64,000 nt of DNA from Watersipora subatra (lineage: Eukaryota > Bryozoa > Gymnolaemata > Cheilostomatida > Watersiporidae): the NCBI RefSeq assembly GCF_963576615.1, contig NC_088712.1:29417870-29481869 (forward strand). The letters are read 5' to 3'. Below the pieces are notes generated by a model. It worked only from the letters and a program-made list of their open reading frames with translations. It was not told where the DNA came from and did not search any database. The position numbers and the translations under genes are program-made. This document shows positions 1 to 12,932 of the stretch, one piece after another (within the stretch, counting starts at the first letter, position 1; every line of letters begins with the position of its first letter).

Positions 1-900
1 GGCAAATAAAATAGAACTGTTTTGAAAATAGTTCAGCTGATAGTAATATGAATGTTTTGTTAAAATCCAACTTTGAACATACAAGGTAGTATTATTGAGG
101 TATGAACAAATCTGACAAGAAAGTCCTGGTGGTATGAACAAATGTCACTCACCTGCTATAGACCATCAAGAAATCTGACAAGTGAGTCCATATGAAGAGA
201 GCTGTAGATGTGGAGAACTCATGTAAACATACTAATATAATATTCAAGGATGGGAATTAGAAATACCGTTAGAGAGATCAATGTAGAAGTAAACATCAAT
301 GTCTAATCAATACTCCCTCACTAATTGCGCAGAACAAACAATCAAACGTGTCATTAATGTGCGCAACTAGGGCTGTACCAGTTCAATATTCGCTAAAGAA
401 TTTCATCAAAACAAATAAGTTTATTGTAGTGATTTGTTTTAGCCAAGTTACTTTAGATAAGGAAACAAATTTTATGACAAAAAACTACTTTTCATTGGTT
501 GAAAAGCTCTTTTTAGAAAGCTTGTGTTGCCTAGAACGCGAAATGGGTTCTGCACTTTAAGCTATTGCAATAATGCATTCTCTCTACCACACAGGCTTGC
601 TTCAGGTTACTGTTCTAGAGATCCCCTTTAAATGATATTCTTTTCTTCTTACACCCTTCTCCTCGCTATCCATATTTTACCTGTTTTACTTATTACACTG
701 ATATCAACTAGCAAAAGCTGGCCTATGGCAGGTTTATGGGCATTTTACTTTTATTTTATGCTCAAAGGAGCAATTTGGGTAGAACAAAAAACTTTGAAAG
801 TGTCACTACTTTCGGGTGCATGTTTAAGAAGCTTTTTTGAGTGATAAGATGTCTCTTTAGGTACAATGACATATGTCACCGAATAAATCTAATAAAATCT
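1..900. other. non-coding stretch without a recognisable gene
   Basis: The only open frames (348-560 and 632-844) are short, have no recognisable domain, no splice partners in phase and an AT-driven composition. I see no exon, repeat array or element end here. Confidence 0.5.
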
Positions 901-1127
901 GCCATTTCTAGTAAGCCAAACGACAACTGCCATTTCGAGTAGGCCAAATGGCATCTGCCAATTTTTTTTTGGCTCAATGATAGCTGTCAAATTAAATAGA
1001 GCAAATGACATCAGTCATATTAAGTTGGCCAAATAACACCTGTCAATTTGAATGTATGTCAAATGACAGCCATCACCTTAAGCAGAGCAAATATTGGCTG
1101 CCAATCTGTGTAGGGCAAACACCCTAG
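901..1127. repeat. diverged ~28-bp tandem repeat
   Basis: About eight degenerate units of roughly 28 bp follow each other. Each starts near GCCATTT or GTCAAATT and contains a GGCCAAATG- or GAGCAAATGACA-like core. The first two units are the most alike and the rest have drifted, which suggests an old minisatellite. Confidence 0.7.
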
Positions 1128-1844
1128 TAGCAACCAGTGAATGGTATTCCTTGGTATTTCTTATTGCAAGATAGTTGAATACAAAAACAAAACAAGGACA
1201 AAAATAAAGACCTACAATTTAGTATAACAAATAATTCTGCTTATCAGCATTTGTGAACTAGTTCATAAATTAGAAAAAAAAAATATTAGGTTTGGCAAGG
1301 TCTCCCGTTGCATGTACAGTAGTATAACATTATTAGACTAGTAACGAGTACCTGGGCTAAACTGTCTGTTCTAATATCAACCTGTCAATCTATGAATGTG
1401 AACTTATGACATACATAGCTACCTTTGATTCCTTCCCTTATTGAATTCTGTAACCTACCTGCAGCTTATACGACTCTAGTAACTAATACTATAACATTAA
1501 ACCAATTTGCTGGCCTGTTTTGAATGTTCATGTTCTTTTTAGTAAATACATTTCTACACTTACGATAAACTTGAGAAATTGCTAGTAACTAACCTGTTTA
1601 AATAAAGCATTAGAAACAGTGAAATATGTAGGCGTACAACTCTTTATGTTATTTTAAAAACCATATCATCTTCTGAATCGTATTTCTAGGATCAACCTAT
1701 TACCTCAGCAAGATTGCTATTGTCTAGCATTGGCGGCCTAATACGTCACAATTTTAGACAAAGTTCACATTGTGTATATGGCGGGGGCCCACTGGTAGGT
1801 CATGATCCCATCCATTTTTTTCAAGATGTAATTTCAGATTTCAT

Positions 1845-2215
1845 TATATATAATATGTATATATATATATATAATGAAATCTGAAATAATCATGTATATG
1901 TATATATAATTATATATATACATATATATACATGTATGTATATATATAATTATGTATATAAATACATATATATATACATGTATGTATATATATAATTATG
2001 TATATAAATAGATATATATATATAAATACATATATATGTATAGATATAATTATATATATACATATATATATATATATATACATGTATGTATATATATATA
2101 ATTATGTATATATACATATAAATGTACATGTATATATAATTATATATATACATATATATGTATATAAAATTGTGTATATAAATACATATATATGTATAGA
2201 TATAATTATATATAG
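1845..2215. repeat. AT-rich compound satellite
   Basis: About 370 bp of TATATACATATATA-type sequence, with a recurring sub-motif TATATAATTATGTATATA that can fold on itself. The open frames on both strands (1950-2225 and 1998-2282) are runs of Tyr-Ile codons from the repeat and are not genes. Confidence 0.85.
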
Positions 2216-3675
2216 CACAGAACATGTCCTACAGCTTTGTCTGGATCAGTGCAGCCCAATATTCAATAACTGGATGCCTTGAGGCTAGGCTAAGCTCTCT
2301 GGGCTATTGATTGATCGCAGCCTAACCTTTTCATCCTGCACAATAGACGACAGCACCACAAGTATCATTCTCTTCAGCAGCTCTTGTACCCTGCGCCAAG
2401 CTGTCGGCTGCATTTTGCCATCCCAAAGGAGGCTCTGTGAATTTATTGAGCAGCCGGTATTGAGTTTTAGAATAGGCTCTTGCTAACATATATTGTTGTT
2501 TGTGGTAAATAATAGCATTAGCTCTTGACTTTTGACTTCAGGTCAATATACCGGTCTGTTCATTGAAATTTTAAAACTGGATCTGGCTTAGTGTGTTTCT
2601 TTGAATTTTCACCAACCTCCTCACTATTACATCCGTAATTGTAAAATTTCATAAGCTCTATGTTAGAAATTATATTAAAATTTTACATCTCATATCAGAA
2701 AGTTTACCTGCTGAGGCAGTAAGTGGTGGTTTGGGAGTAGATGGACCAACAATTTTTAAAGCTACTTACATGGTCTACTCTCTTCATGATAACCAAACTC
2801 AAGAGTATACTTGTCACACATAAAGGGTGTGAGTTAGCCCCTTGCGTAGAAAGGGATGGAATAAAATGAATTAACCTCTAGAGAGGGATGGAATATAATG
2901 AGTTAGCTGATAAATGGGTCAAGGAGAAGCTGCAAGGCTGCAAGAAGCATAGAGAATAAGTATATGCGCAATAATTGCAAATTCGTGGATGGTAAACAAT
3001 TGGAGCAGATCGCGGCGTTGTGGGTTCGAATACCGTCTGATGCAATCTTTTTCCCGCCCTCCAACCGAGGCTGCGGACCGGCAAAGGAATGGACAGATAC
3101 GGCTCTTATTATAGTAAAAATTATTTTTTACAAACTGAGGCTAACAAATGCTGCAAAACGGTTTTGAACAACAACAAAAATATAAATTATTCAAAATTTA
3201 AAAGCAGGACTTTTCGTGACAAAGGAGCAACTAGAGCTGTGAGAGAACCAGGTCAAACCTTTTCAAGCACTGGCTAAGGAGTAATTAGCCATTCAAAACC
3301 ATTTGGAATATTCTGTAATGCCGCCCGCCTTGCAATTAGCTCTATATAATAAAGCATTTATTAATTCATATGGCGGTTAATCAATTAAGTGCGCTAACTG
3401 CCTTTTATGACATCATCTCCTCCCCTGTGCCTTGTTAGGCAGTATCTGAACTCAGCAAATCAATTGAGTTTATTATCCTTCAAAATGGCGGCTCCATCAA
3501 ACAGTTGTCACGCTTAAGATGCCAGAGATGCCAAGATACTCAGATCATGAGTAGAGTGTGAGGCAGAACAGCTACTGCGAAACACTCTGATGTAACTATC
3601 GTCAAACCTAATAAATATAAACAACATTTGCTAATAGCTAAAGTTCAAAGGGCACTCACATCAAATATTTTAATA
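2216..3675. other. non-coding stretch; possible tRNA-like remnant
   Basis: No exon was recognised. A GGTTCGAATACC motif at about 3022-3034 resembles the B box of a tRNA promoter and may be the worn head of a tRNA-derived SINE, but no A box or acceptor stem is visible. The block at 2300-2460 is richer in GC than its flanks; I could not assign it. Confidence 0.35.
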
Positions 3676-4185
3676 AAAAGTATAAATACTTTTCTATGAT
3701 TTGCTATTCTGTTTGTTGTTTGAGGTGATCTGACTGCCAGGATGTTTCAAGATTAAAATCGACAAAACTTAATCCCACCTCAAACGCTCAAAAGAAAAAG
3801 GTGCTCCCTGACCTCCCCAAGTATGATGTCAGCAGCCGTGCATATTGTTTATAAGTGATAAACCTATGGGATCACATGGCATTCAAAAGAAAACGATGAG
3901 ACAATCTTAATCCAACCTACCTTTAAATCATTTGAAACATCTATAGCAAAGTATCTGAGGCTATATTTGAGGTTTTATTCTAACAATCATGAGCAAATAC
4001 AGAATCTAATATATGAGAAAGACAAACAAAAAGTGCGACTAGTGATGCCATTTTTGAAGTCTTTTTCTTCTCAGTGTTTTAACCATGATCAAGTTTTTTT
4101 GATTTTAATCTTGAAACATCCTGGCAGTCAAATCACCTAAAATAACAAACTAAATCTCAAATGATAAAAAATATTTATCCTTTAA
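3676..4185. mobile_element. foldback/MITE-like element with ~100-bp inverted ends
   Basis: The left end at about 3680-3775 (GTTTGTTGTTTGAGGTGAT, then GCCAGGATGTTTCAAG) returns in inverted form at about 4085-4180 (CTTGAAACATCCTGGCAGTC, then CACCTAAAATAACAAAC). No coding potential lies between the arms. Related sequence recurs at 50285-50460, inside the 50.2-52.3 kb element, and at 52980-53110, inside a Tigger-like element. This is therefore a dispersed family. Confidence 0.7.
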
Positions 4186-4352
4186 GAAAAAATTATTTTT
4201 ACCCTTCCAGTCTTTTAAGATCTAAAAAAGCTGCATGTTATGGCTAGTAGTCTGATAACTTGATCTTCCAAACCAAGGAAGGCTCAGTACCTACAAAGCC
4301 CACTGGTGGTGGTAGGAAGGCCATTCAACTCCGATCCTGACTTTTATTGCAA

Positions 4353-4376
4353 TCTCTCTCTCTCTCTCTCTCTCTG
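4353..4376. repeat. (CT)n microsatellite
   Basis: An uninterrupted run of CT dinucleotides. Confidence 0.9.
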
Positions 4377-4739
4377 TTAATTCAATAAATGAGTAATAAA
4401 AAATAACAGTAGGAATGGATCTTTAAAAAATTATACATTATGGTAATTAATTATTACGTAAAAAAATTTGCTTCTGTTGAAATTTTTAATGATTTAGTTG
4501 AAGTTTTACCATTATAATACAGTACATATAATGTATTACATTATAATGTAATATGATATTGTATAATAAATTAAAAAATAATCTAATATAAAATAATATA
4601 ACATATATCATACTGAAATTTAATATAAAGTGATATATTATAGTGAAATATAACATAAAAGAATATAATATGAACTAACTAACTTGTTTCAAGGAGTCAA
4701 ACTACAAAAAACACAAAAAATTAAAAACTAGTAAATGGG

Positions 4740-5080
4740 GTGGAAGTGTTCAAGCCACCATTAAGGCCAGTCAGCCAACCGAGCACGCTCTCCGAGTCCA
4801 CCACCAACCAGACGCCGGCCAGTCGAGCAAAACAAAAGCCATGAAGCTAAGCGAAAGAGAGAGACTGGTATATAAGGGTGAGGCTCAATCATGGACAACA
4901 GAGCAGCTGCACTCATGTACTGCACTTGTATCTTGCGCTTGCGTTCACATCTAAATATATCAAAGATTAAAGCTATGACCACTTATTACTTACTTACACT
5001 TATGCGCATACATGTAGTGCTGGTGGCAATCAGTAAAGTGGCTACTAGACTTCCAACTGGGCCGAATTGCAGACTTCCTT
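4740..5080 (+). mobile_element. possible solo LTR (promoter-like GC-richer block)
   Basis: A GC-richer island in AT-rich surroundings carries GGTATATAAGGG, a good TATA-like box, at about 4866-4879. This resembles the promoter of an LTR. No second LTR, primer-binding site or gag/pol remnant was found next to it. The short open frames in this block show no domain. Low-confidence assignment. Confidence 0.25.
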
Positions 5081-7364
5081 TACACTAGCGTCTTAAAGGC
5101 TTCAAGAAGTTTAAGCTATAAAGCTGAAGGCTTTAAAGCTTTTAGGGTCAACAATGAGGTGCCATCATTTAGTTTATGTTGGAATGCAATAAGTTTTACA
5201 AAATCAGGTATAAGATTTGGAACGATTACTTCTCAAGGCCATTGTTGAAACGGCAATAGAGGTGTTTCATGCAATTTCGTAAAAGCTAATTGTGTGGTTG
5301 TAGTTGCCAGATGACATGATTTACTATAGAAATAATAATATGAACAATAATAGTAGTGATAATAATAATATCAATGGACATAACTACAGAAATGGCCATT
5401 GAATGACATAACATAGTTAATTGTGGAACACCACTCCTCATACCCATGACATGCACATTTAGTTACGAACATAGTTATATGTTGCTTATTCAAATGTGTT
5501 TGATTTTGTCACACGGGTAAAACATTTATAAAGTAAAAATATTAAATTTGTTCTGTTGGATCGACATATGATATGTTAAATCTTCACTTGCTGACACCTG
5601 CTGACACCTGCTGACACTTGCTGACTTGGTGTTCGAGGGGGAAAAGGTTTGTGACACTTTATTGATTAAAAATGATGCGATGCCTGTGAATTCCTTCGCG
5701 CCATCAATCAACATAAATTTGCATTGCCAAGCTTACATCTATATCCATTCTTTTGTTCGTGTCACGATTCTCAGAGGCTTTTAATGCGTCACAATTACTT
5801 CTAGTTCATATTCTCAACAGCTACATATGTACTTGCGATGAGCGGAACACTTGAGATCTGAAAACAAGAAATTTGTATCTAAAGTATATTATCTTTGCTA
5901 ATTTTGGTCAAAATTATAAAAACTATAATTTTTGAAATCTTGAGCAACACCCTATCTGATTCAAATAAGCATTTTTTTTAAGTTGTCATCTCCATGTAAT
6001 GACAACTCTATGCCCTCTAAGACAGGTAGTTAGATCCCTATTTTTATTTATACATTTTTGTACATGAATTTCAGACAATTACTGAAATCTGATGCAATGA
6101 TGATATCTAAAAGGTTCTTGAGTATATGGCAAGGCGGAGGAGGATATTTTAAACCTTTCTGTGTTTTTAGAAGTTTTGTAAGTGCAATACAAGCCTTCCA
6201 AACATATGTCGCGAGACAATGAAGACATTTTGTGGGAGAGACAATCGAGCTAGGTACTAGCCACTAGGTATCTAGGTACCACACTTTAAATCTATTACAA
6301 CCTAGCTGGAACTTGACTGAGTAAACTCCTCGCTTTTATAGCTTTTCTTGTATACAGTTTACGAAGATTATCTGTTAAGTTACTTAAATTAGAGATACAT
6401 AAATGTGTTAGTTGCTACATTATGACTAGCCATTGTTCTTTCCCAATTGGTACTCTCACTACCGACCTTGTGGTCAATACATTATCAGTGCTCTATCTGC
6501 TTCATCAAGTTTGCACTCTTTTTTCTTACCAGTTTTTTTCTCTTGGCTAGAGTTTGCAGACATTTACAGACTAGATCTGCAACATTTATAGGATTAATAG
6601 GATACACCAACAAAATTCTGTAAATCTTTATCTCTTCTCCCAAAACTTTGGATTTAGATTTTATGTAAGATTTTTTATTGAATTTAAATATATATATATA
6701 TATACATACATGTATATATATACATTATATACATACCATAATCTATATATATAGATCAGCCGCTGTGTAAGATTCTAGAACACCTGAACCTGCGAACAAC
6801 AGGTTAGGGCTTAATTATCAGAAGAACATTGGTGATGACAGGAATAACATCCAACTTTAAACTGCCCTCTGCAATTGAGCAAGTCTCCTGTCATTGAGGT
6901 TCTCTTGCCATTTGACTCAGAGATGTCCAGCCAAGAACACAGAGACATTGTTTGTGTGACACTGGCTTTTAAAAACACACAGCCTCTGCTTGCAGCAAGC
7001 TAAACAGACATCAAGCTCGATCTTTGAAGAATTGCTCTCCCAATATTATAGTTTGTGTATATGACATTACGATTACGCACAGAGCTTAGTGATAAAGCAG
7101 CTCATTTTACTAAGTTAAAAGCTGAAATTTATGTTCCCTTGTAAGCCATTGTTAAGTCGAACAATTTAAATCACTCTTACTATAGCGTGTTAGAGTATTT
7201 TGTTTGCATAAGACACAGCTATCGATAGTGATTCCACTGAACAAACGAGTCATCTCTTCATGTATATATAAGAAAACTTATCCTTTCCCTTTTAGTATTG
7301 CACCTATATTTTTCTCCCTCATCGTCTACCAGCACTCATTGCTACATTGTACAGAGACTTGTGG
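5081..7364. other. long non-coding stretch
   Basis: I see no exon supported by splice sites and phase. The stretch contains a short TA-rich run at 6688-6760 and three TGCTGACACCTGC-like units at 5588-5626. Confidence 0.4.
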
Positions 7365-7494
7365 TCATGTGAGCTCTTGTGATCATGTGAGCTCTTGTGA
7401 TCATGTGAGCTCTTATGATCATGCGAGCTCTTGTGATCATGTGAGCTCTTGTGATCATGTGAGCTCTTGTGATCATGTGAGCTCTTGTGATCGT
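7365..7494. repeat. 18-bp minisatellite built from palindromes
   Basis: About seven copies of the 18-bp unit GTGATCATGTGAGCTCTT. Each unit holds the 6-bp palindromes TGATCA and GAGCTC. Because 18 is a multiple of three, both strands read open through the array as a six-residue repeat (SSCDHV-like), which creates false frames at 7204-7512 (+) and 7319-7606 (-). Confidence 0.95.
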
Positions 7495-8397
7495 GAGGTT
7501 TTTTATAGTTAACCTCATGATATTTCAATATGAACTCTAACAAATGCCTTGTCAAAGAGTCAGTGCATAAGTTTTTTTTACAAACAGTTTGCATAAGGTT
7601 TAACAAATCAGTGTTAATGTTTTATTTGGGTAATTTTTTGGAATTTTGTGAGTTTTTTGCTCATTTGCATTTTTTTCTACAAAGTTTCATGGGTTTATAA
7701 AAGCATGCACTTGACAACCATAAGCAGTTGTGTTGTCAGGTGTAGACAGCAGTCACTGCACATCTATTTAAAAAGAGGACAACTCCAGTAATACCCAACA
7801 AAACCACTCACTAAGGTGTAGTTTTTAGTGTATAAGGAAACTAGTACAACTTTTAATGAGATGAATTATATTATGTATTTTATTATTACATATATTATAA
7901 ATCATGTGAGTGTATAGACTTTTGTAAATAGCTTTTAAATTCACTTTATGATGTCCATTGCCACTGCTGCTGACTGGCAGAGGGTCCTACACATTTGAAA
8001 ACTAACTATTACTACTCAGTACTGTACTTTGTTTTCCACCCATTTTCCTTTTCTTTTTAGTTTTTTAAACTACTTGAGCCCCTTATTATCAATTTTATTT
8101 TTCTGTTCAATTTTTTGTTATTTATTGAACCAGAGTTGATTGCTGCATTTCAGTACTAAAAGGGCTCATGTCATGCATCATCATTGGTACCTGATTCTTA
8201 ATTTTCAACTCCAATTGCTCTTTTATTAAAATAAACATACTGTGTAGCGCATGAAACATACTATACCTAATGATAAACATTTATATACTATGTACCTCGA
8301 TAAACATACTGCGCACCGGGCTAGACGTACGCAGTGCTAGGATATTTTATGTTTGTCAAAAAGTTTATTATGTTTATCATTAAACATAGCATACCAA

Positions 8398-8399
<2 letters not shown>

Positions 8400-8467
<68 letters not shown>
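8400..8467. repeat. (TA)n microsatellite
   Basis: About 34 TA dinucleotides in a row. It directly abuts the 3' tail of a minus-oriented SINE, so it probably grew from the SINE tail. Confidence 0.95.
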
Positions 8468-8470
<3 letters not shown>

Positions 8471-8606
8471 TTCAGTGTTTGTTTGTTGTCCAGTTATAGC
8501 AATTGAAACCTAGAAACAAAAACCTGCTTCGCACTGGAATTGAACTTTAAAACACCTGTGCTGCAGACAAGAGGGCCATCTGATACGCTATGCTGCCCTT
8601 GCCATA
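8466..8606 (-). mobile_element. tRNA-derived SINE, copy 1
   Basis: Read on the minus strand, this copy has a worn tRNA-like head followed by the family tail, which contains TATAACTGGACAACAAAC and CACTGAAATTTATATA. The same tail is recognisable at 26689, 30105, 31030 and, weakly, 9727. The 3' end runs straight into the TA microsatellite. Confidence 0.6.
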
Positions 8607-9159
8607 CTACTGTATAACTGTTCACATACTTTTTATAACTATCAATCTTTAATTGGTTGAAATAGCGTGCTTCACGCTTCAGCTAGCATGCTTGAAGATC
8701 ATGATTGTGTGAGAGATCCTGGTGCAATATCTTTTTACTAATGCTGGCCAAAGTTATAATAATGGCTCTTATCAGATTAAAGATTTATACTAGCCCAAGT
8801 TACTGCAATTCATTGGGTAGTGAAATTTAATCAATGGCAACTACATTACCTGCCATTCTTGATAAGCTGTTTTAAATCTTGAACAAATGTGTAGCATAAA
8901 AAGTAGGAGATGTTTTTCAACAACCTGTTTTAGCTGTTCTTTGAGCGTTCAAATATTATGCATCGGCTGGTCATACACAGAAATAAACCAATACTGTCAT
9001 TTGAAAGTTAGAACAATAAATGTTGTATATGTTAATTAAAATTAAAGTTTTTCTTGCAAAAACCTTTTTATTACCAGTGCGAGGTCAGGCCTTTAGTAGT
9101 ACTGTATAAACATATTACTACATGTACTACAATAAATCTATATTGAAGCAAACACTTTT

Positions 9160-9285
9160 AAAGGCTGAAATGTGAATCATATACAGTGTAAAGGCTGAAA
9201 TGTGAATCATATACAGTGTAAAGGCTGAAATGTGAATCATATACAGTGTAAAGGCTTAAATGTGAATAATATACAGTGTAAAGGC
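9160..9285. repeat. 30-bp minisatellite
   Basis: Just over four copies of a 30-bp unit that begins AAAGGCTGAAATGTGAATCA and ends TACAGTGT. The last copy is slightly diverged. It makes an in-frame peptide repeat on the minus strand (9158-9385) that is not a gene. Confidence 0.95.
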
Positions 9286-9337
9286 CATTCAAATCACAAG
9301 GAAATAAAGTGTCAAGAAGGAATGAACTAATGAAAAC

Positions 9338-9343
9338 TTTATT
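9338..9343 (-). terminator. poly(A) signal AATAAA of the 9405 gene
   Basis: AATAAA on the minus strand, about 62-67 nt downstream of the TAA stop at 9405-9407. This is a plausible cleavage and polyadenylation signal for the membrane-protein gene. Confidence 0.5.
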
Positions 9344-9404
9344 CTTGTTTGACAATACAAAAAACCACATGTTGTCCAGCAACAAAATAATTTAATCTAA
9401 AATG

Positions 9405-9586
9405 TTAAATGATAGATTCATTACTTGGTCTGCGTCGCAGTTGACGCCCGCGACGAGGTACATATAGCCTATCAAGCAGAAGTTGTATGAGTCCCATGGT
9501 GAAGAGTATGAATAGGGATACGGGCAGACCAGTGGCTAAGATGATGGCGAAAAAGGTTTGCAGAATATTGAGTCCTTGGCGGCCGA
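9405..9586 (-). CDS. last exon of an unrecognised single-pass membrane protein
   Basis: The exon encodes about 60 residues ending RRPSNESII and a TAA stop. It contains a hydrophobic run, FFAIILATGLPVSLFILF, long enough for one membrane span, followed by a short basic tail (PRRGRQLRRRP) that would face the cytosol. The acceptor is CCTGTAG before TCGGCC. It begins with two bases of a split codon, which matches the phase-1 end of the exon at 11290-11547. I do not recognise the family. The spliced reading continues from a cysteine-bearing ectodomain-like exon, so a type I membrane protein is the simplest reading. Confidence 0.65.
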
Positions 9587-9726
9587 CTACAGGATGAGAA
9601 AGTTACTTAAATTGCAGCGAATAATTCAGAACAACAGTTATCACTAGCATAGATATATCTATATGATAAGAGTGAAGGGTATGATAGTGTGGTAGAATTA
9701 CATGGTCACATGTAGTAAATCCACTA

Positions 9727-9870
9727 GAATAAGAACAGCTTAGCCTTGTGGTTAGGCTCGCTTGTTAGTAGACTTGTGATTTGAATGTCGTGAGTTCAAA
9801 TCCAGTACGATGATGACTTCGTTGTTAAAACTTTAATGATATAACTGTCTAGACAAGTAACATATGAATG
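9727..9870 (+). mobile_element. tRNA-derived SINE, diverged copy
   Basis: The block holds an A-box-like TTAGCCTTGTGGTTAGGC and a B-box-like GAGTTCAAATCC at tRNA-like spacing, then a tail with ATAACTGTCTAGACAAG resembling the family tail ATAGCTGGACACA. The acceptor arms do not pair, so this is not a working tRNA gene. Confidence 0.5.
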
Positions 9871-11289
9871 ACAGACTTCTTTTTAATTTTTTGATTGTAC
9901 AGTAACTGTGTTATTATTATTACTATTATCATCATAGTTTCTATGACCTCATTGGCTTCATGCACTGGTCTTAAAGAAATTTCGTACTCATTTATATATA
10001 TTTTTATCTATATAAATATAATATGTATTAATGTTGTATAATATAATATCATGTAATCTTTACAATAATTACAAAATATGGATTGCACCAAACTATTTGG
10101 CTGTAAATATAAATATTTACAGCCAAATGTTAGGCTTTACAGGCACGATACCAACTGCACTACTCGACCATCTTGCTATATTTCTAGAATACTTGTACAT
10201 ATAGTTATTACACCTGATGATCTCTCACAGCACACTGGACTGCCAGCATACTAGTGATAATACTAGTAACATACTATATTATATTAATATATAATAATAT
10301 ATATAGTAATATTATATCACATAATATTATGTAACATAACAAAATACAACACGATATAGAACACTACGGGAAATTCAATGCAATGCAGTTTAATACAATA
10401 CAACATAGTGCAATTATCATAATACAATACATGCAATTATAATTTAATATCATAATAATATAGTATATGCTCCGTATGACACAATATAATAATTAGAAAC
10501 TAAATAAACCTTCTGTCTTTTAATAACTATTATTATTTAATAACTAAATTAGGTTGGATTCTTCAAAGATAAATACAGTCACCAAATTTGTAAATAAGTA
10601 AGCTATTCTTTGAAAGATTGTATAAAGACACTCGGTGTCTTTATTTATTCTTATGTCTTAATGCACTGCATTAACAATGATGCAGTGAAAGCGGTGTAGC
10701 AAATTTGCGCTGAACATGAGAAAAATCCTCAGCAATAGCGCCAGACTTAATCCAAACATCTACTATAGTCATACTTATCAAAAAAAATAATTTAACAACA
10801 TTCCAACGTAACATTCAAACTTATACACTCATAAATGCTAAATAGCCTTTACAAGAGGGTCACTGGCATCTTAAACTGACATCAATACACAGGTGAAATA
10901 AATTAACAACCACGTAAACCCACTTTGTTTGACACAACTATCAAATATAGGCTATGAAACATGGTTGCTATGGATTTCTTTGACAGTATCTAAAACTGCT
11001 AGTAGTTACACCAAGAAAAGACTACTCCTACAAAGAAAGACTACCAACCATGAGGCAGATCAGCTTGCGTTTATACATTCAGACACAGTTATTTGAACGA
11101 CAATTGCTAATATCAAGAATAAAACTAATACCTCGCTTGTCTGCCTTGAGTTTGTTTAAAATGTAATTGCATAGGGTTGAAACTGAGAATCTGTAAGAGT
11201 GAACCATATTCTGTTTTTTCTCGCTAACGATTGATGAGAATGAGAAATGAAACAAAAGGTTGTCTGTCTAATAGGTATATTGTACATAC
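9871..11289. other. intron of the membrane-protein gene
   Basis: Part of the 9587-11289 intron. Apart from the palindrome at 10095 and TA-rich runs around 10270-10460, I see nothing identifiable. Confidence 0.4.
10095..10128. repeat. near-perfect 34-nt palindrome
   Basis: Arms of 16 nt starting ATTTGGCTGTAAATAT, separated by only two bases. It could form a hairpin or cruciform in AT-rich DNA. No function can be assigned. Confidence 0.85.
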
Positions 11290-11547
11290 GTCGAGATGAT
11301 AAGCGGGAGTTGTGGTACTCCATTAGACATAGCCTGTGATTGTTGCAAGATTCTGGCACATCACTCTGGTGAGTAGGTGTAGAGCTGGTTAACACGAGGT
11401 CTATAGTGCAGTTGTCCCACAACTCAGCGCATGGAAAATGGCTGAGGCTGCCCAATGGCTCCGATATGGCAGCTGTGTTGTTGGCCAGAGAGCCAAGGGT
11501 AGACAACTCCATCTCCTCACAGACGCTTGTTTTAAATCTTTTTGAAA
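11290..11547 (-). CDS. internal exon of the unrecognised membrane protein (ectodomain-like)
   Basis: The exon encodes exactly 85 whole codons, with two bases before them and one after. The acceptor is TTTTAACATTTAG and the donor C|GTATGTAC. It contains five cysteines (codons 9, 39, 46, 67 and 73), the motif CAELWDNCTIDL and two N-glycosylation sequons (NNT, NCT), as expected of an extracellular region. Spliced to 9405-9586 it gives ...NSRLSSRLGRQGLNILQ followed by the membrane segment. The 5' end of the gene, including any signal peptide, is not identified. A candidate upstream microexon lies at 12933-12961. No family was recognised. Confidence 0.6.
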
Positions 11548-12932
11548 CTAAATGTTAAAAGAATGTCAGAATAATATTTTTTTATTAACATGGTCATGAC
11601 AGTAACAAAGGGAACTTTTTGAAGCGTACAGTCACTATATTTATAGCCTTTTATTGACCTTGGCAATTGTCTGCAAAAGGATGTTTGATGTAACAAACAG
11701 AAAATAAACAAAAATAAAAAGTTGGTAATCTAATGATATTGTTGAGGAGTCAGGATAGTGAATTGAAGGTAGTAGTAACAGAAAGTTTATAAATTTAAAT
11801 ATATGATGGTGGATGTAGTATGTTGGTGTCACGGAATAGAAAATGATGTTTGTCATATGAGGTGATTTAATACTATATGAAGTAATGTATGAAGTTGATA
11901 TTGTACTATGATATTGTACTATATTAAGTAACTTAATATGCTTTAAAGGAAAAAGCGACAAAAAGATGAAGGGAGAAAAACATTGAGATACAAGAGAGAT
12001 GAAAAAATAGAAGATAGAAAAAGGGAGAGATAGAAAGATAGAGAAAACGGATAGGGCAAAAAGAAAAAAGAAGAGAAAGAAAAGGTGAGCTCAAAACAAA
12101 CAGACGATTATCACCTGTCATGGACTGTCATTGTAATACAGACCATGACAGATGTCTATCATGGTTGAAGACTGTGTACAGTAACAAAAAACTGAGAAAC
12201 TCTTAAAAATTAATGAGCCCGATGAAAGAATCTCTTCACAACAACATCTGAGAAAGCCCATTGGAAGAATTGTGTATTTGCCGACCTCAAAAATCGCAAC
12301 AAATTAGATTAGGGGACAGACTATATAATCCAATTCAGGAAAACATTTTAACTGAACTGATAACAGACAAGTACTTTTTATTTTGCGACACGAGAAATGG
12401 TTAGTAACTAGCCTAAGAATTTTTGCTTGGAATTTGAGTTGTATGCTCAGCCACACAAGCCAGAGCAAATACATACTTTTACTTGCTCCAACGCACTTTT
12501 ACCTGCTACAGGCAATACTGGACCCACCTGATAATTAAAAAGCCATTAGGCTAACATATAGCAAGAAAGAAATACTGGCTTACGAGTTAGCATGTCAAAA
12601 CATGCTGTTTCATGGCACGCTGCAGATGAAACCACACACAGGTTTATTACAGGTGTCTATTACGACACGCTGATTTGTCGAGATATGGACCTAGAGAAGA
12701 GTTTAGTTTTCTTAATATCTGCAGTAGTGCTTCATTGTAACCACAGAAATTAAACTGCATAGAAGTAAATTTCTGTTACAATTAGAACAGCTTTCTGTTT
12801 AAACTAAAGCCCTCCCATACAGCCTAACGGGTTGTTATAAAGGCTCTATAGCACCCAAAAAGGCTATTTCTACCCAAGATTGGTCTACTCTTACCTCCAA
12901 CCAAAAGTAGCTAGTGAGCACAATTTACTTAC

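Noticed and set aside
1950-2282. Tyr/Ile-rich frames of 91 and 94 codons
   Set aside because: Translations of TATATA-type satellite on both strands.
7204-7606. Open frames on both strands with a six-residue repeat
   Set aside because: They are translations of the 18-bp minisatellite. The repeat length is a multiple of three, so both strands stay open by construction.
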